This document shows positions 35,592 through 43,648 of a DNA stretch of 64,000 nt, in pieces. The translations under genes were made by a program, and so were the position numbers. The stretch lies in the NCBI GenBank assembly GCA_039587475.1, contig JBDHIK010000300.1, positions 39,450 through 103,449 of the forward strand. The letters are read 5' to 3'. Position 1 is the stretch's first letter, and every line of letters begins with the position of its first letter. Source of the stretch: N074bin45 sp039587475 (GTDB lineage: Bacteria > Gemmatimonadota > Gemmatimonadetes > Gemmatimonadales > GWC2-71-9). The notes beneath the pieces are model-generated. The model was not told the DNA's origin. It did no database searches and was given only the letters and a program-made list of their open reading frames with translations.

Positions 35592-36302
35592 TCAGGGGTT
35601 GGTGGGGCGAATATCCAGCTCGCTCACCGTCGCCCGGGACGGCATGGACAAGAGATCCAACACGACGCGCGCCACGTCGTCCGGTTGGAGGATGCGCTCG
35701 AGATCCGGTTGCATCACGTCCTGATTCCTGATCAACGGGGTATCGACCGACCCCGGGCACACCGCCACGACCCGAATGCCGTCCCCGCGAGCCTCCAGCA
35801 TCAGCGCCCTGCTGAACCCGAGGACGCCGTGCTTTGACGCGCAATAGGCCGTTCCGCCCACGAAACCATTGCGGCCGGCGAGGCTGGCGATATTGATGAT
35901 CGTGCCGTGACTACGCCGCCGCATGCCAGGGAGGACCGCTCTGGTGACGAGGAACGTGCCTCTGAGATTGGTGGACATGGTGGCATCCCAATCGTCGACC
36001 GACAGGTCTTCGAGTGGGCCCATGCGCGCGATACCGGCATTGTTGACGAGGACTTCGATTGGCCCCAGGGTGCTTTGGACGGTATCCACGACAGCGGCCA
36101 CGTCCGCTTCCTGCCCAACGTCGGCTGCGCCTCCGGCCGCATCGATCCCTTGCGCCTCGAGCTCCGTCAACAACAACTCGACCGTGGCCTCATGACGGGC
36201 GCACACCCCTATCCGGTAGCCTTTGCGTCCCAGGAGGAACGCCACGGCCCGGCCGATTCCTTCCGTGGCCCCAGTGACGAATGCAGTGGATGGTCCAGAC
36301 AT
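35592..36302 (-). CDS. SDR family oxidoreductase
   Basis: 236 residues, classical short-chain dehydrogenase size. The cofactor site is 'VTGATEGIGRAVAFLLG', followed by 'LVNNAGIARMGPLEDLSVDDWDATMSTNLRG', the catalytic Ser in 'IINIASLAGRNGFVGG' and the catalytic 'YCASKHG'. It oxidises or reduces an alcohol/ketone with NAD(P); Arg residues after the first strand (ARHE) hint at NADP. Substrate unknown. It sits in an operon with a BFD ferredoxin and a histidine kinase. Confidence 0.93.
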   Translation of the reverse strand: MSGPSTAFVTGATEGIGRAVAFLLGRKGYRIGVCARHEATVELLLTELEAQGIDAAGGAADVGQEADVAAVVDTVQSTLGPIEVLVNNAGIARMGPLEDLSVDDWDATMSTNLRGTFLVTRAVLPGMRRRSHGTIINIASLAGRNGFVGGTAYCASKHGVLGFSRALMLEARGDGIRVVAVCPGSVDTPLIRNQDVMQPDLERILQPDDVARVVLDLLSMPSRATVSELDIRPTNP

Positions 36303-36312
36303 GGGCTGAAAG

Positions 36313-36651
36313 CTAATAGCGGAGGTCCGGAGGGTGAACGGGACCCCGCTCCCGGGGCACGGTCTGGCGCCGGAGATAGAAGGCGATCCGGTACGCCAGC
36401 TTGCGCACGACGAGCACCTCTCCCGGATCCAGCCAGCCCTGATCCTCGGCGACCATGGCCAGGCGGTGGAGCGCCTGGATGCGGTGCCGGGAGGCGGCGG
36501 GCCGTTCGGCGTGGAGGGCGTTCTGCACCGATCGCAGCGCCCGTGCCAGGCCGTGGGTGGGGCGGCGGGCCAGGCGCGTGGCCAAGCGGTCCAGTTCGCC
36601 CGTCAGGGCTTCCACGTAGGCGTGAAGCGCCTCCTCGCAACCCAGCCACAT
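36313..36651 (-). CDS. Hypothetical helical protein
   Basis: 112 residues from MWLGCEEAL; the frame extends upstream to 36933 but that part opposes the EF-G-like gene and its leader. It is predicted all helical and Arg-rich ('AYVEALTGELDRLATRLARRPTHGLARALRSVQNAL', 'RHRIQALHRLAMVAEDQGWLDPGEVLVVRKLAYRIAFYLRR'). No family is recognised. It ends ten bases before the SDR start and may be the first gene of that operon. Confidence 0.5.
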   Translation of the reverse strand: MWLGCEEALHAYVEALTGELDRLATRLARRPTHGLARALRSVQNALHAERPAASRHRIQALHRLAMVAEDQGWLDPGEVLVVRKLAYRIAFYLRRQTVPRERGPVHPPDLRY

Positions 36652-36746
36652 GCCGCCAGCATGTCGTGGCGGGCGCCTGTATCCCGTACCACAACGGCGC
36701 CGCCGGGTCCGAAAACATGGCCTCGCAGAGGGAGGCGGCACGTCAT

Positions 36747-36775
36747 TTGACATCTTCCGCGTCTGCCTCCAAGAT
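36747..36775 (+). promoter_or_regulatory. Possible sigma-70-type promoter for the EF-G-like gene
   Basis: TTGACA at 36747-36752 is a perfect -35 hexamer; 17 bases later CAAGAT is a poor -10. The position, about 35 bases before the GAAGGAGG ribosome site of the gene at 36810, fits a promoter, but the weak -10 keeps this tentative. Confidence 0.35.
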
Positions 36776-36809
36776 CCAGATCTCAACATCTGAAGGAGGT
36801 GGGACCGCG

Positions 36810-38861
36810 ATGAAGGTCTACGATACCACACATATCCGGAACGTTGCCTTCGTCGGACACGGTGGCAGCGGCAAGACGACTCTGGTCGATGCCCTTGCCT
36901 TCGTGTCCGGCTCCAGCCGCAGGCACGGCACAATCACTGACGGCACGACCCTGACGGACTACTCCCAGGATGAAATCGAACGGCAACACTCCATCGGATT
37001 GGGGATGGGGTTCGCCGAGTGGATGGACACCAAGATCAACATGATCGACACGCCCGGTTACCTCGACTTCTTTGGCGAGGCGGTTACCGGATTGCATGCG
37101 GCCGACGCCGCCGTCGTGGTGCTCAGTGGCACCGGCGGTGTGGAAGTCGGCACGGAGAAGGTGTGGGAGATGTGTGACCGGCTGCATCTTCCGCGGATGC
37201 TGTTCGTGTCGCTGATGGACAAGGAGCATGCGGACTTCGAGCGAGTCTTCGCCGACGTGAAGGAGCATCTCTCGCCCAAGGTGTTGCCGGTCGAGATTCC
37301 CGTCGGAGACGGCCATGACTTCCATGGCATCATCAATCTGTTTTCGGGCAAAGCGCACATGTACAAGGCCGGCACACCGACCGGCGAGTACGACGAGGTG
37401 GATGTCCCCGACGAATATGCCGAACGATTTCGTGCCTACAGCGAACAGCTGACCGAGACCGTGGCTTCGACGGATGACACGCTCATCGAACGGTATCTCG
37501 AAGGGGAATCGATTTCCCGGGCCGAAGTGATCACGACCATGAAGCGGGCTATGCTCGCCGGCGAGATCGTGCCACTCTTCGTTGGCAGCGGGGAACTCAC
37601 CTTCGGCATGCGGGCGCTGTTGGCCAAGATGGTGGAACTGTTGCCTTCTCCCGACGAGGTGGAGACCCCCTCGGACGCCCCGCTTGTCGGACGTGTCTTC
37701 AAGACGGTGTCCGAGCCGCATGTCGGCGACGTGAGCCTGTTCCGGGTCTATCAGGGCACGATCAAGAACGGCGATGCGGTGTTTAACGCCGAACACGAGG
37801 TGGTGGAAAAGCTGAACCATCTGTCGGTGCAGCAGGGTCGTGACCGGCACGAGGTGGCCGAATTGGCGCGCGGAGACATCGGGTCCGTCGCCAAGCTGAA
37901 GGACACCCATACCAACGACACCTTCTGTAGCCAGGCGACACCGGTGCATCTCGACCCGATCCCGTTTCCCGAACCCGTCGCAACCTCAGCTGTCCGGGTC
38001 AAGGCCCGGGGCGAGGAGGACAAGCTGGCGGCAGGGCTCCACAAGTTGCACGAGGAGGATCCCACGTTCCACTTCGAGTACAACTCGGAATTGGGGCAGA
38101 CCTTGATCCACGGAATGGGGGAGCGGCACTTCGAGATCCTGCTGAAACGCCTCGAAGGGAAATTCGGGGTCGCGGCCGAACTCCTGCGCCCCAAGATCGC
38201 CTATCGGGAGACCTTGCGAGGACGGGCCGAGGGGCAGGGCAAGCACAAGAAACAGTCGGGAGGGCGGGGCCAGTTCGGTGACTGCTGGATTCGCCTGGCG
38301 CCGCGATCGCGAGGAGAGGGCTACGAGTTCCAGAACAAGATCGTCGGCGGCGTCATCCCCAGTAAGTATGTCCCCGCGGTCGACAAGGGCGTCCGGGAAG
38401 CCGCGGCGCGCGGTGTCGTCGCCGGATATCCGATGGTCGATTTCGCCGCCGAATGTTTCGACGGGTCCCACCATTCCGTCGACTCGAACGAGATGTCGTT
38501 CAAGATGGCGGGCATTCTGGCGTTTCGTAACGTCGCGCCTCAGGCCAGGCCCGCCCTTCTCGAGCCCCTCGACGATGTCGAAGTCTGGACACCGGAAGAC
38601 ACCCTCGGCGACGTGATGGGGGACCTGAGCGGGCGCCGGGGCCAGATCCTCGGCACGGAGCAGGACGGACGGCTGACCAAGATCACCGCCATCGTGCCGC
38701 AATCCGAACTCTATAAGTACTCCACCACGTTGCACTCCATGACCCACGGACGCGGGACGTTCCACCGCAAGTTCCACGGGTACGTGGAAGCGCCACCCGA
38801 GGTCGCCGCCAAGGTGGCCGAGGACACCAAAGCGGAGCGGACTCCCGCCGGCGCCACCTAG
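36810..38861 (+). CDS. EF-G-like translational GTPase (EF-G2 type)
   Basis: 683 residues with GAAGGAGG ideally placed before the ATG. Five EF-G domains are present in order: GTPase ('GHGGSGKTTLVDAL' G1, 'MIDTPGYLDFFGEA' G3), a domain II with 'RVYQGTIKNGD', and C-terminal domains IV-V ('RGQFGDCWIRLAPRSRGEGYEFQNKIVGGVIPSKYVPAVDKGVREA', 'MGDLSGRRGQILGTEQDG', final 'LHSMTHGRGTFHRKFHGY'). Canonical EF-G has GHIDAGKTT and NKMDR; here G1 is GHGGSGKT and G4 reads MDKEHAD, so this is the paralogous EF-G-like group, not the main fusA. A role in translation under special conditions is inferred. Confidence 0.92.
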   Translation: MKVYDTTHIRNVAFVGHGGSGKTTLVDALAFVSGSSRRHGTITDGTTLTDYSQDEIERQHSIGLGMGFAEWMDTKINMIDTPGYLDFFGEAVTGLHAADAAVVVLSGTGGVEVGTEKVWEMCDRLHLPRMLFVSLMDKEHADFERVFADVKEHLSPKVLPVEIPVGDGHDFHGIINLFSGKAHMYKAGTPTGEYDEVDVPDEYAERFRAYSEQLTETVASTDDTLIERYLEGESISRAEVITTMKRAMLAGEIVPLFVGSGELTFGMRALLAKMVELLPSPDEVETPSDAPLVGRVFKTVSEPHVGDVSLFRVYQGTIKNGDAVFNAEHEVVEKLNHLSVQQGRDRHEVAELARGDIGSVAKLKDTHTNDTFCSQATPVHLDPIPFPEPVATSAVRVKARGEEDKLAAGLHKLHEEDPTFHFEYNSELGQTLIHGMGERHFEILLKRLEGKFGVAAELLRPKIAYRETLRGRAEGQGKHKKQSGGRGQFGDCWIRLAPRSRGEGYEFQNKIVGGVIPSKYVPAVDKGVREAAARGVVAGYPMVDFAAECFDGSHHSVDSNEMSFKMAGILAFRNVAPQARPALLEPLDDVEVWTPEDTLGDVMGDLSGRRGQILGTEQDGRLTKITAIVPQSELYKYSTTLHSMTHGRGTFHRKFHGYVEAPPEVAAKVAEDTKAERTPAGAT

Positions 38862-38874
38862 GAGACAATCCACG

Positions 38875-38911
38875 CCGCGGGAGCCTCATGTGTCTGAAGA
38901 GGTTCCCGCGG
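38875..38911 (+). terminator. Strong hairpin after the EF-G-like gene
   Basis: CCGCGGGAGCCTC (38875-38887) pairs over 13 bp, with one G-U, with GAGGTTCCCGCGG (38899-38911) around an 11-base loop, starting 13 bases past the stop codon. No T-run follows, so it is a terminator-like or 3'-end-protecting hairpin rather than a classic intrinsic terminator. Confidence 0.6.
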
Positions 38912-38987
38912 CCATCCCGACCCTTCCATGCCTCGATCCGCTTGCCCCCGGTAATTCCGACTAATAGATTCCGATATCAAAACTAGT

Positions 38988-39002
38988 TGATAATCAATCT
39001 CA
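38988..39002 (+). promoter_or_regulatory. Fur-box-like operator
   Basis: TGATAATCAATCTCA matches the 7-1-7 Fur consensus TGATAATnATTATCA at 12 of 14 defined positions. It lies in a strikingly AT-rich island (about 38950-39005) in otherwise GC-rich DNA and ends 23 bases before the ATG of the porin gene. The site would let an iron-loaded Fur repress the three-gene cassette at 39026-41561. Confidence 0.6.
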
Positions 39003-39025
39003 TTTACGGGATCGACACTACCTCT

Positions 39026-40489
39026 ATGCCTGGTGCAGTTCTGAGCCTCATCGGGACCCCCCCGCTCTTGGGTGTCCGCAGTCGCCCACGACGGATAGGA
39101 CGCCGCACCCTGCCGGCCCTGGCGATAGCGCTCGCCGCTCTGGCCGGCCTCGGTGTGCCACGAGCCGCCGCACAGGAATCCGACAGCATCAGGATCGAGA
39201 CCCTGGAACGTCAGGTGGCGGGCCTCCAGGCCCAGCTGGACTCGCTGCGCGGGGCAGCGCCCGACGCCGAGCGGCTGGACGAGCTGAGGCGTCAGATCGA
39301 CGCCATCAGCCGGCAGATCGAATCACTACAACTGGGACAGGACGTCGTGGAGGCGCGCGATGGCCGGTTCGGGCTCGGGCCTGCCGCCTCGAAGGTGTAT
39401 CAGGTGGAGCGTGGAGTCTCGATCGGTGGATATGGCGAGATGCTGTATCGCAACTACTCGAAGACACGACAGGACGGCAGCGCGTCCGGGGAGAAAGACC
39501 AACTCGACTTCCTGCGCGGCGTGTTCTACGTCGGCTACAAGTTCAACGACAGGATCCTCTTCAATTCGGAGATCGAACTGGAGCACGCCGCCACTAGCAA
39601 CAGCGGCTCGGTATCCCTGGAGTTCGCCTATCTGGACTTCTTCTTCACGTCGTGGCTGGGGGCCCGGGGCGGCTTGGTACTGATTCCCATGGGTTTTCTC
39701 AACGAACTTCACGAGCCTCCCATCTACCTTGGCACCGAGCGTCCAGAAACCGAGCGCCTCATCATTCCGACGACATGGCGAGAGAATGGGGTCGGGGTGT
39801 TCGGAGAAACCGGAGGCTTCGCCTTCCGGGGGTTTGTCGTCAATTCGTTCGATGCCGTGGGAGGCGGCACGTCCAACGCCAAGGGCTTCAATGCCGAGGG
39901 CCTGCGCGACGGTCGCCAGAAAGGCTCCAAGGCGGTCATCGAGAACGTGGCCGGGGTGGCTCGGCTGGACTACGTGGGGCAGCGTGGTGCGACGATCGGG
40001 CTGTCGGCATTCTACGGGAATACCGGACAGGGGAATACCGATCCGGCCGGTCAGGTCATCGCCGCACCGACCTTCATCGGCGAAGTACACGCGGAGTACC
40101 GCTCACGGGGGTGGTGGCTTCGCGGCCTGTACACCTTGTCCACCGTTGGAGACGTCCCCCAGCTCAACGCGGCCCGGAACCTCACCGGTGCGGAGTCCAT
40201 CGGTGAGCGTCTCACCGGGTGGTATCTCGAGGCCGGTTACGATGTGTTGCGATCCGTGGCGACGACTCACCAGCTGATTCCCTACCTGCGCTACGAACAG
40301 CTCAATACGCAGGACCAGGTGCCGGCAGGGTTCAGCGCCAATCCCGCGAACGACCAGACCATCACGACGGTGGGCGCCATGTGGAAGCCCATCGCCAACA
40401 TTTCCGTCAAGGCGGACTACCAGATCCGGACCAACGGCGCTCGGACCGGTGTCGATCGGCTCAACCTCAACCTCGGGTACCTGTTTTGA
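39026..40489 (+). CDS. Outer-membrane porin-like barrel with N-terminal coiled coil
   Basis: 487 residues from the ATG at 39026; the frame is open to 38987 but that stretch contains the Fur-like site. A long Arg-rich leader precedes a signal core ending at RAAAQES. Residues of about 55-105 form a coiled coil ('IRIETLERQVAGLQAQLDSLR', 'LDELRRQIDAISRQIESL'). The rest is a beta barrel ('YGEMLYRNYSK', 'ELEHAATSNSGSVSLEFAYLDFFFTSWLGARGGLVLIPMGFLNE') ending in the outer-membrane Phe of 'LNLNLGYLF'. It should form a selective outer-membrane channel; probable Fur control points to iron. The next start overlaps its stop. Confidence 0.88.
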   Translation: MPGAVLSLIGTPPLLGVRSRPRRIGRRTLPALAIALAALAGLGVPRAAAQESDSIRIETLERQVAGLQAQLDSLRGAAPDAERLDELRRQIDAISRQIESLQLGQDVVEARDGRFGLGPAASKVYQVERGVSIGGYGEMLYRNYSKTRQDGSASGEKDQLDFLRGVFYVGYKFNDRILFNSEIELEHAATSNSGSVSLEFAYLDFFFTSWLGARGGLVLIPMGFLNELHEPPIYLGTERPETERLIIPTTWRENGVGVFGETGGFAFRGFVVNSFDAVGGGTSNAKGFNAEGLRDGRQKGSKAVIENVAGVARLDYVGQRGATIGLSAFYGNTGQGNTDPAGQVIAAPTFIGEVHAEYRSRGWWLRGLYTLSTVGDVPQLNAARNLTGAESIGERLTGWYLEAGYDVLRSVATTHQLIPYLRYEQLNTQDQVPAGFSANPANDQTITTVGAMWKPIANISVKADYQIRTNGARTGVDRLNLNLGYLF

Positions 40490-41043
40490 GGCTGTGGTAT
40501 GCGATGGTGCTGACCGCCACCGTGACCGGCGCGGCCTGGGGACAGGGGGTGGTCACCCAGGAGGAGGCCTTGGCGCAGGCGGTGCCGGGGGCTATCTGGG
40601 ATCGCCGGACGGCCTACCTGTCGGAGCAGGACCTGGTGGCCATTGCCGGTCTGGCACATCCAACGGCCGCGCACGATCGGCCGGTCGTCAGTTACTACCT
40701 GGCCTGCCAGAACGGTATCGCCAGTCATGTGGCCTATTTCGAGGCCCATCCGGTACGCACGCTCCCGGAAGTCTTGATGGTCGTCGTCGGGCCCGATGGC
40801 CGGGTGGAGCGGGTCGCCGTCCTGAAGTTCTCGGAGCCACCGGAGTATAGGGCCCCGGAAGGCTGGCTTCGACAGTTCGTGGATCACGGTCTGGATGACG
40901 CACTATCCCTGAAGCAGGACATCGATGGCATGACCGGGGCGACGCTCACCGCCAACGCGGTGACGGACGCCGTGCGGAGGCTCCTTGCACTCCACGCTCA
41001 CCTCGATCCCTTCGAGACAGGCGCGGGCGGGGCCGCACCGTGA
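40486..41043 (+). CDS. Exported FMN-binding domain protein, probably covalently flavinylated
   Basis: About 185 residues. The TTG at 40486 overlaps the porin stop as TTGA and gives a sound signal peptide (MRLWYAMVLTATVTGAAWGQG); the ATG at 40504 is the alternative. Residues 147-155 are 'DGMTGATLT', the ApbE-type flavinylation motif in which FMN is attached to the threonine (T153), as in NqrC and RnfG. The 'RTLPEVLMVVVGPDGRVERVAVLKFSEPPEY' strand pattern is typical of FMN-bind domains. It should carry electrons outside the cytoplasmic membrane between the cytochrome encoded next and an acceptor. The stop overlaps the next GTG start. Confidence 0.88.
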   Translation: MRLWYAMVLTATVTGAAWGQGVVTQEEALAQAVPGAIWDRRTAYLSEQDLVAIAGLAHPTAAHDRPVVSYYLACQNGIASHVAYFEAHPVRTLPEVLMVVVGPDGRVERVAVLKFSEPPEYRAPEGWLRQFVDHGLDDALSLKQDIDGMTGATLTANAVTDAVRRLLALHAHLDPFETGAGGAAP

Positions 41044-41561
41044 GCCGGTTCGAGCGCTGGAACCTGTGGGTGACCTCGGCACTCGTCGTGATTACGGGGA
41101 TTGGCCTCTTCGGCGTCAAGTACCTCATGACCCCAGTCGAGCCATGGGCGGTCATCAACCACCCGGTCCAACCGTGGTTGCTCAAGACCCACATCCTCGT
41201 CGCGCCATTCATGGTCTTTGCGGTCGGCAGCATCACCCTGCGCCATGTGTGGCAACACTATCGCAGCGGACAGCCGCAGGGCCGCACCAGCGGGATAGCC
41301 ACCGCGCTCGTGGTGGTCCCCATGATCGTGACGGGGTACCTGATCCAGGTCGTCACGTCTGTCGGATGGTTGCAGGCGATGGTGGTCGTCCACCTCGTCA
41401 CCGGGACGGTGTACGCCCTGGCGTTGAGCCTTCACCAGGCGGCGAATCGGTCCAGGGGGCCCTCGGATGTCCGGCCCGAGCCTCCGCGCCCTGCTCGGCG
41501 CCCGCGCCGAGACAGCCCCCGGCGCGGCCGAGCCCCCGATCGACCTCACGCCACGCCCTAG
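41040..41561 (+). CDS. Four-helix membrane protein, probable b-type cytochrome
   Basis: 173 residues, GTG start overlapping the previous stop as GTGA. Four hydrophobic helices run from residue 10 to about 132. Histidines fall at both ends of helix 2 (H51, H69, plus H73) and helix 4 (H118, H132), the arrangement expected for two bis-His b hemes in cytochrome b561/DUF4405-like proteins. A basic Pro/Arg-rich tail follows. It would move electrons across the inner membrane to the flavinylated protein. Heme binding is inferred from histidine placement only. Confidence 0.78.
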   Translation: MSRFERWNLWVTSALVVITGIGLFGVKYLMTPVEPWAVINHPVQPWLLKTHILVAPFMVFAVGSITLRHVWQHYRSGQPQGRTSGIATALVVVPMIVTGYLIQVVTSVGWLQAMVVVHLVTGTVYALALSLHQAANRSRGPSDVRPEPPRPARRPRRDSPRRGRAPDRPHATP

Positions 41562-41567
41562 AACGTC

Positions 41568-42149
41568 CTAGTCGGCGGGATCCCGGTCCGGGGTCAGCAT
41601 GCTCGTTTCGGGATAGGCCCTGGCACCGGGGAAATCTGCCGCGACGGTCTTGCGCTTCCCCACCCACTCCTCGATGTCGACCCGAAACACGGAAGTGCGC
41701 TTGAGCTCTTCCGCGGTGATGGCATGGTAGTCACGTCCCGGGGCCAGGTCGTCGAAGTACTTGTCCAGCAACAGCTGCAGTCCGTACTCGGCTTCGCCGG
41801 GGACCGTGACCACCTGCCCGCGCCCGAAGGCCATGACGGAGGCGTATTCGGTACTGAACTCGAGCGCGGTGTCCGCCGGAAGGAGCCGGCCCAGCTCCAT
41901 GACCGTAAAGGCGACGCGATCGTTGCGTTCGACGACGTCTCGGGTATGCCCCCGCCGAGCGGTGTGCAGATAGATGGCGTGACGGGCCTCGTCATAGACG
42001 AACAGGTTGGCATTCAGGAACGGCTGACCGTCCTGGACGGTGGCAAGCACTCCGGTTGCCGCCGTGCTCAGCATGGCCTTCATCCAGGCCTCATCCTGAA
42101 CGGCGCGGTCTCGTCTGCGGACTTCCGTGCGGTCGCCGGGTTGGGCCAT
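41568..42149 (-). CDS. Pyridoxamine 5'-phosphate oxidase-like (split-barrel) flavoprotein
   Basis: 193 residues. The FMN split-barrel pattern is 'AMLSTAATGVLATVQDGQPFLNANLFVYDEARHAIYLHTARRGHTRDVVERNDRVAFTVMELG', as in NimA/PNPOx-like proteins. The C-terminal 'YHAITAEELKRTSVFRVDIEEWVGKRK' is usual for this group. It binds FMN or a related deazaflavin or heme; true PdxH activity is unlikely given the sequence. It lies downstream of folA beyond a hairpin. Confidence 0.87.
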   Translation of the reverse strand: MAQPGDRTEVRRRDRAVQDEAWMKAMLSTAATGVLATVQDGQPFLNANLFVYDEARHAIYLHTARRGHTRDVVERNDRVAFTVMELGRLLPADTALEFSTEYASVMAFGRGQVVTVPGEAEYGLQLLLDKYFDDLAPGRDYHAITAEELKRTSVFRVDIEEWVGKRKTVAADFPGARAYPETSMLTPDRDPAD

Positions 42150-42188
42150 GGCGCCCCCAGAGCGGTGGGTTGAGGGTGGAACGTGAAA

Positions 42189-42210
42189 CCGCCCGGCGAC
42201 GGCCGGGCGG
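42189..42210 (-). terminator. GC-rich hairpin after the thyA-folA operon
   Basis: CCGCCCGGC (42189-42197) pairs perfectly with GCCGGGCGG (42202-42210) around a four-base loop. Read on the minus strand it is followed by GGTTTCACG, a weak T-run. It fits an end for the transcript running through folA or an attenuator before the split-barrel gene. The remaining bases 42211-42324 show no RNA gene that I can fold. Confidence 0.5.
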
Positions 42211-42324
42211 GGCTCTCAAAACGCAGCGAGGTTCGTCGCTTCGCTCGTACAATCTGGTGCTGACTCCGATCCCACCGCTGCTTGTGGATCGGGCTCGCTG
42301 TGATCCGAAAGCGCTACCCGAAAA

Positions 42325-42855
42325 CTAGCCTCTTCCCGTCGGCGGGACCACTGCCTCGCCAGTGGCGCTGCGCACACGATCCAACTGCTGGAACGTGAAG
42401 TCGTAGGGGTGCTGGGCATCGGCGCTATGACGTTCCTCCCAAACCAGTCGCCATTGGGTGGGATCCCAGGTCGGGAAGGTGACGTCCCCCTCCACGGTGG
42501 CGTGGACTCGGGTCAGGTAGAGCCGGTTCGCCAGCGGCAGGGCTTCCCGGTAGATGGCGGCTCCCCCCACGATGAACACCTCCGCCTCGTCGCTCACCAG
42601 GGCCAGGGCGGCCTCGAGGCTCCCGGCGACGTCGACGCCGGCACTTCGGTACTCCGTGTTGCGGCTGACGACGATAGTCCGGCGCTTGGGAAGCGGCTTC
42701 CCGATCGATTCGAAGGTCTTCCGGCCCATGATGATGGCATGGCCAGTCGTCAGACGTTTGAACCACTGCAGATCCAGGGGAAGCCGCCACGGCAGGTCGC
42801 CGTCCCGCCCGATGACGCCGTTTTCCGCGGCGGCCACCAGGAGGGCGATGATCAC
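42325..42855 (-). CDS. folA: Dihydrofolate reductase
   Basis: 176 residues. It reduces dihydrofolate to tetrahydrofolate with NADPH. Motifs in order: 'LVAAAENGVIGRDGDLPWRLPLDLQWFKRLT', 'AIIMGRKTFESIGKPLPKRRTIVVSRN', 'EVFIVGGAAIYREALPLANRLYLTRV'. The acidic residue of the active site is the Asp in 'LPLDLQWFK'. The start overlaps the thyA stop as ATGA, the common bacterial pairing that recycles the dihydrofolate made by ThyA. Confidence 0.97.
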   Translation of the reverse strand: MIIALLVAAAENGVIGRDGDLPWRLPLDLQWFKRLTTGHAIIMGRKTFESIGKPLPKRRTIVVSRNTEYRSAGVDVAGSLEAALALVSDEAEVFIVGGAAIYREALPLANRLYLTRVHATVEGDVTFPTWDPTQWRLVWEERHSADAQHPYDFTFQQLDRVRSATGEAVVPPTGRG

Positions 42856-43646
42856 ACTGCCACCGTGGCTCGGATGGCGGGGTGTGGGTCGTATCCGTGC
42901 AGGGTGAAGTCTTCGAACACGAAGTCATCGAGAGACGTCACGTCCGGCCTGATCTCCATGGTCGGGAGGGACCGAGGTTCGCGCCCCAATTGGGTGCGCA
43001 CCTGCTCGAAGTGGTTGCGGTAGATATGCGCGTCGCCGAACGTATGGATGAATTCTCCCGGTGCCAACCCGGTGACCTGGGCCATCATCATCGTCAAGAG
43101 TGCGTAGGATGCGATGTTGAACGGTACGCCGAGAAAGAGATCGGCGCTGCGCTGATAGAGTTGGCACGACAAGCGGCCGTCCGCGACATGGAACTGGAAC
43201 AGGGTGTGGCACGGGGCGAGGGCCATCTTGGGGAGCTCGGATACATTCCAGGCGCTCACGATCAGGCGCCGGGAGTTGGGGTTGGCGCGGATCTCCTCGA
43301 CGACTCGCGCGATCTGGTCGATCGATCCACCCTCCCGCGTCGGCCACGACCGCCACTGGGCTCCATAGATCGGCCCCAGGCTCCCCTCGGAGTCGGCCCA
43401 CTCATCCCAGATGGTGACGCCGCGCTCGTTCAGCCAGCCGACGTTGCTTTCTCCCCTGAGAAACCACAGGAGTTCATGGATGATGGACTTGAGGTGCACC
43501 TTCTTGGTCGTCACCAGAGGAAAACCGTCCGCCAGATCGAACCGGAGCTGATGGCCGAAGATCGCCACGGTCCCGGTGCCGGTCCGGTCTGCCCGGGCCA
43601 CCCCGGTGTCGAGCACGGTCTGCAGCAGATCGAGATAGCTTCGCAT
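42852..43646 (-). CDS. thyA: Thymidylate synthase
   Basis: 264 residues, the standard short ThyA length. It methylates dUMP to dTMP using methylenetetrahydrofolate. The catalytic cysteine is in 'MALAPCHTLFQFHV', followed by 'GRLSCQLYQRSADLFLGVPFNIASYALL' (Arg/Ser of the phosphate site) and 'FGDAHIYRNH'. The N-terminal 'RADRTGTGTVAIFGHQLRFDL' is typical. It starts two bases after the GlcD-type oxidase stop and overlaps folA. Confidence 0.97.
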   Translation of the reverse strand: MRSYLDLLQTVLDTGVARADRTGTGTVAIFGHQLRFDLADGFPLVTTKKVHLKSIIHELLWFLRGESNVGWLNERGVTIWDEWADSEGSLGPIYGAQWRSWPTREGGSIDQIARVVEEIRANPNSRRLIVSAWNVSELPKMALAPCHTLFQFHVADGRLSCQLYQRSADLFLGVPFNIASYALLTMMMAQVTGLAPGEFIHTFGDAHIYRNHFEQVRTQLGREPRSLPTMEIRPDVTSLDDFVFEDFTLHGYDPHPAIRATVAV

Positions 43647-43648
43647 GG

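Noticed and set aside
42211..42324. Possible tRNA or small RNA between folA and the split-barrel gene
   Set aside because: I could not form a cloverleaf or find a T-arm consensus; only the GC-rich hairpin at 42189-42210 is convincing.
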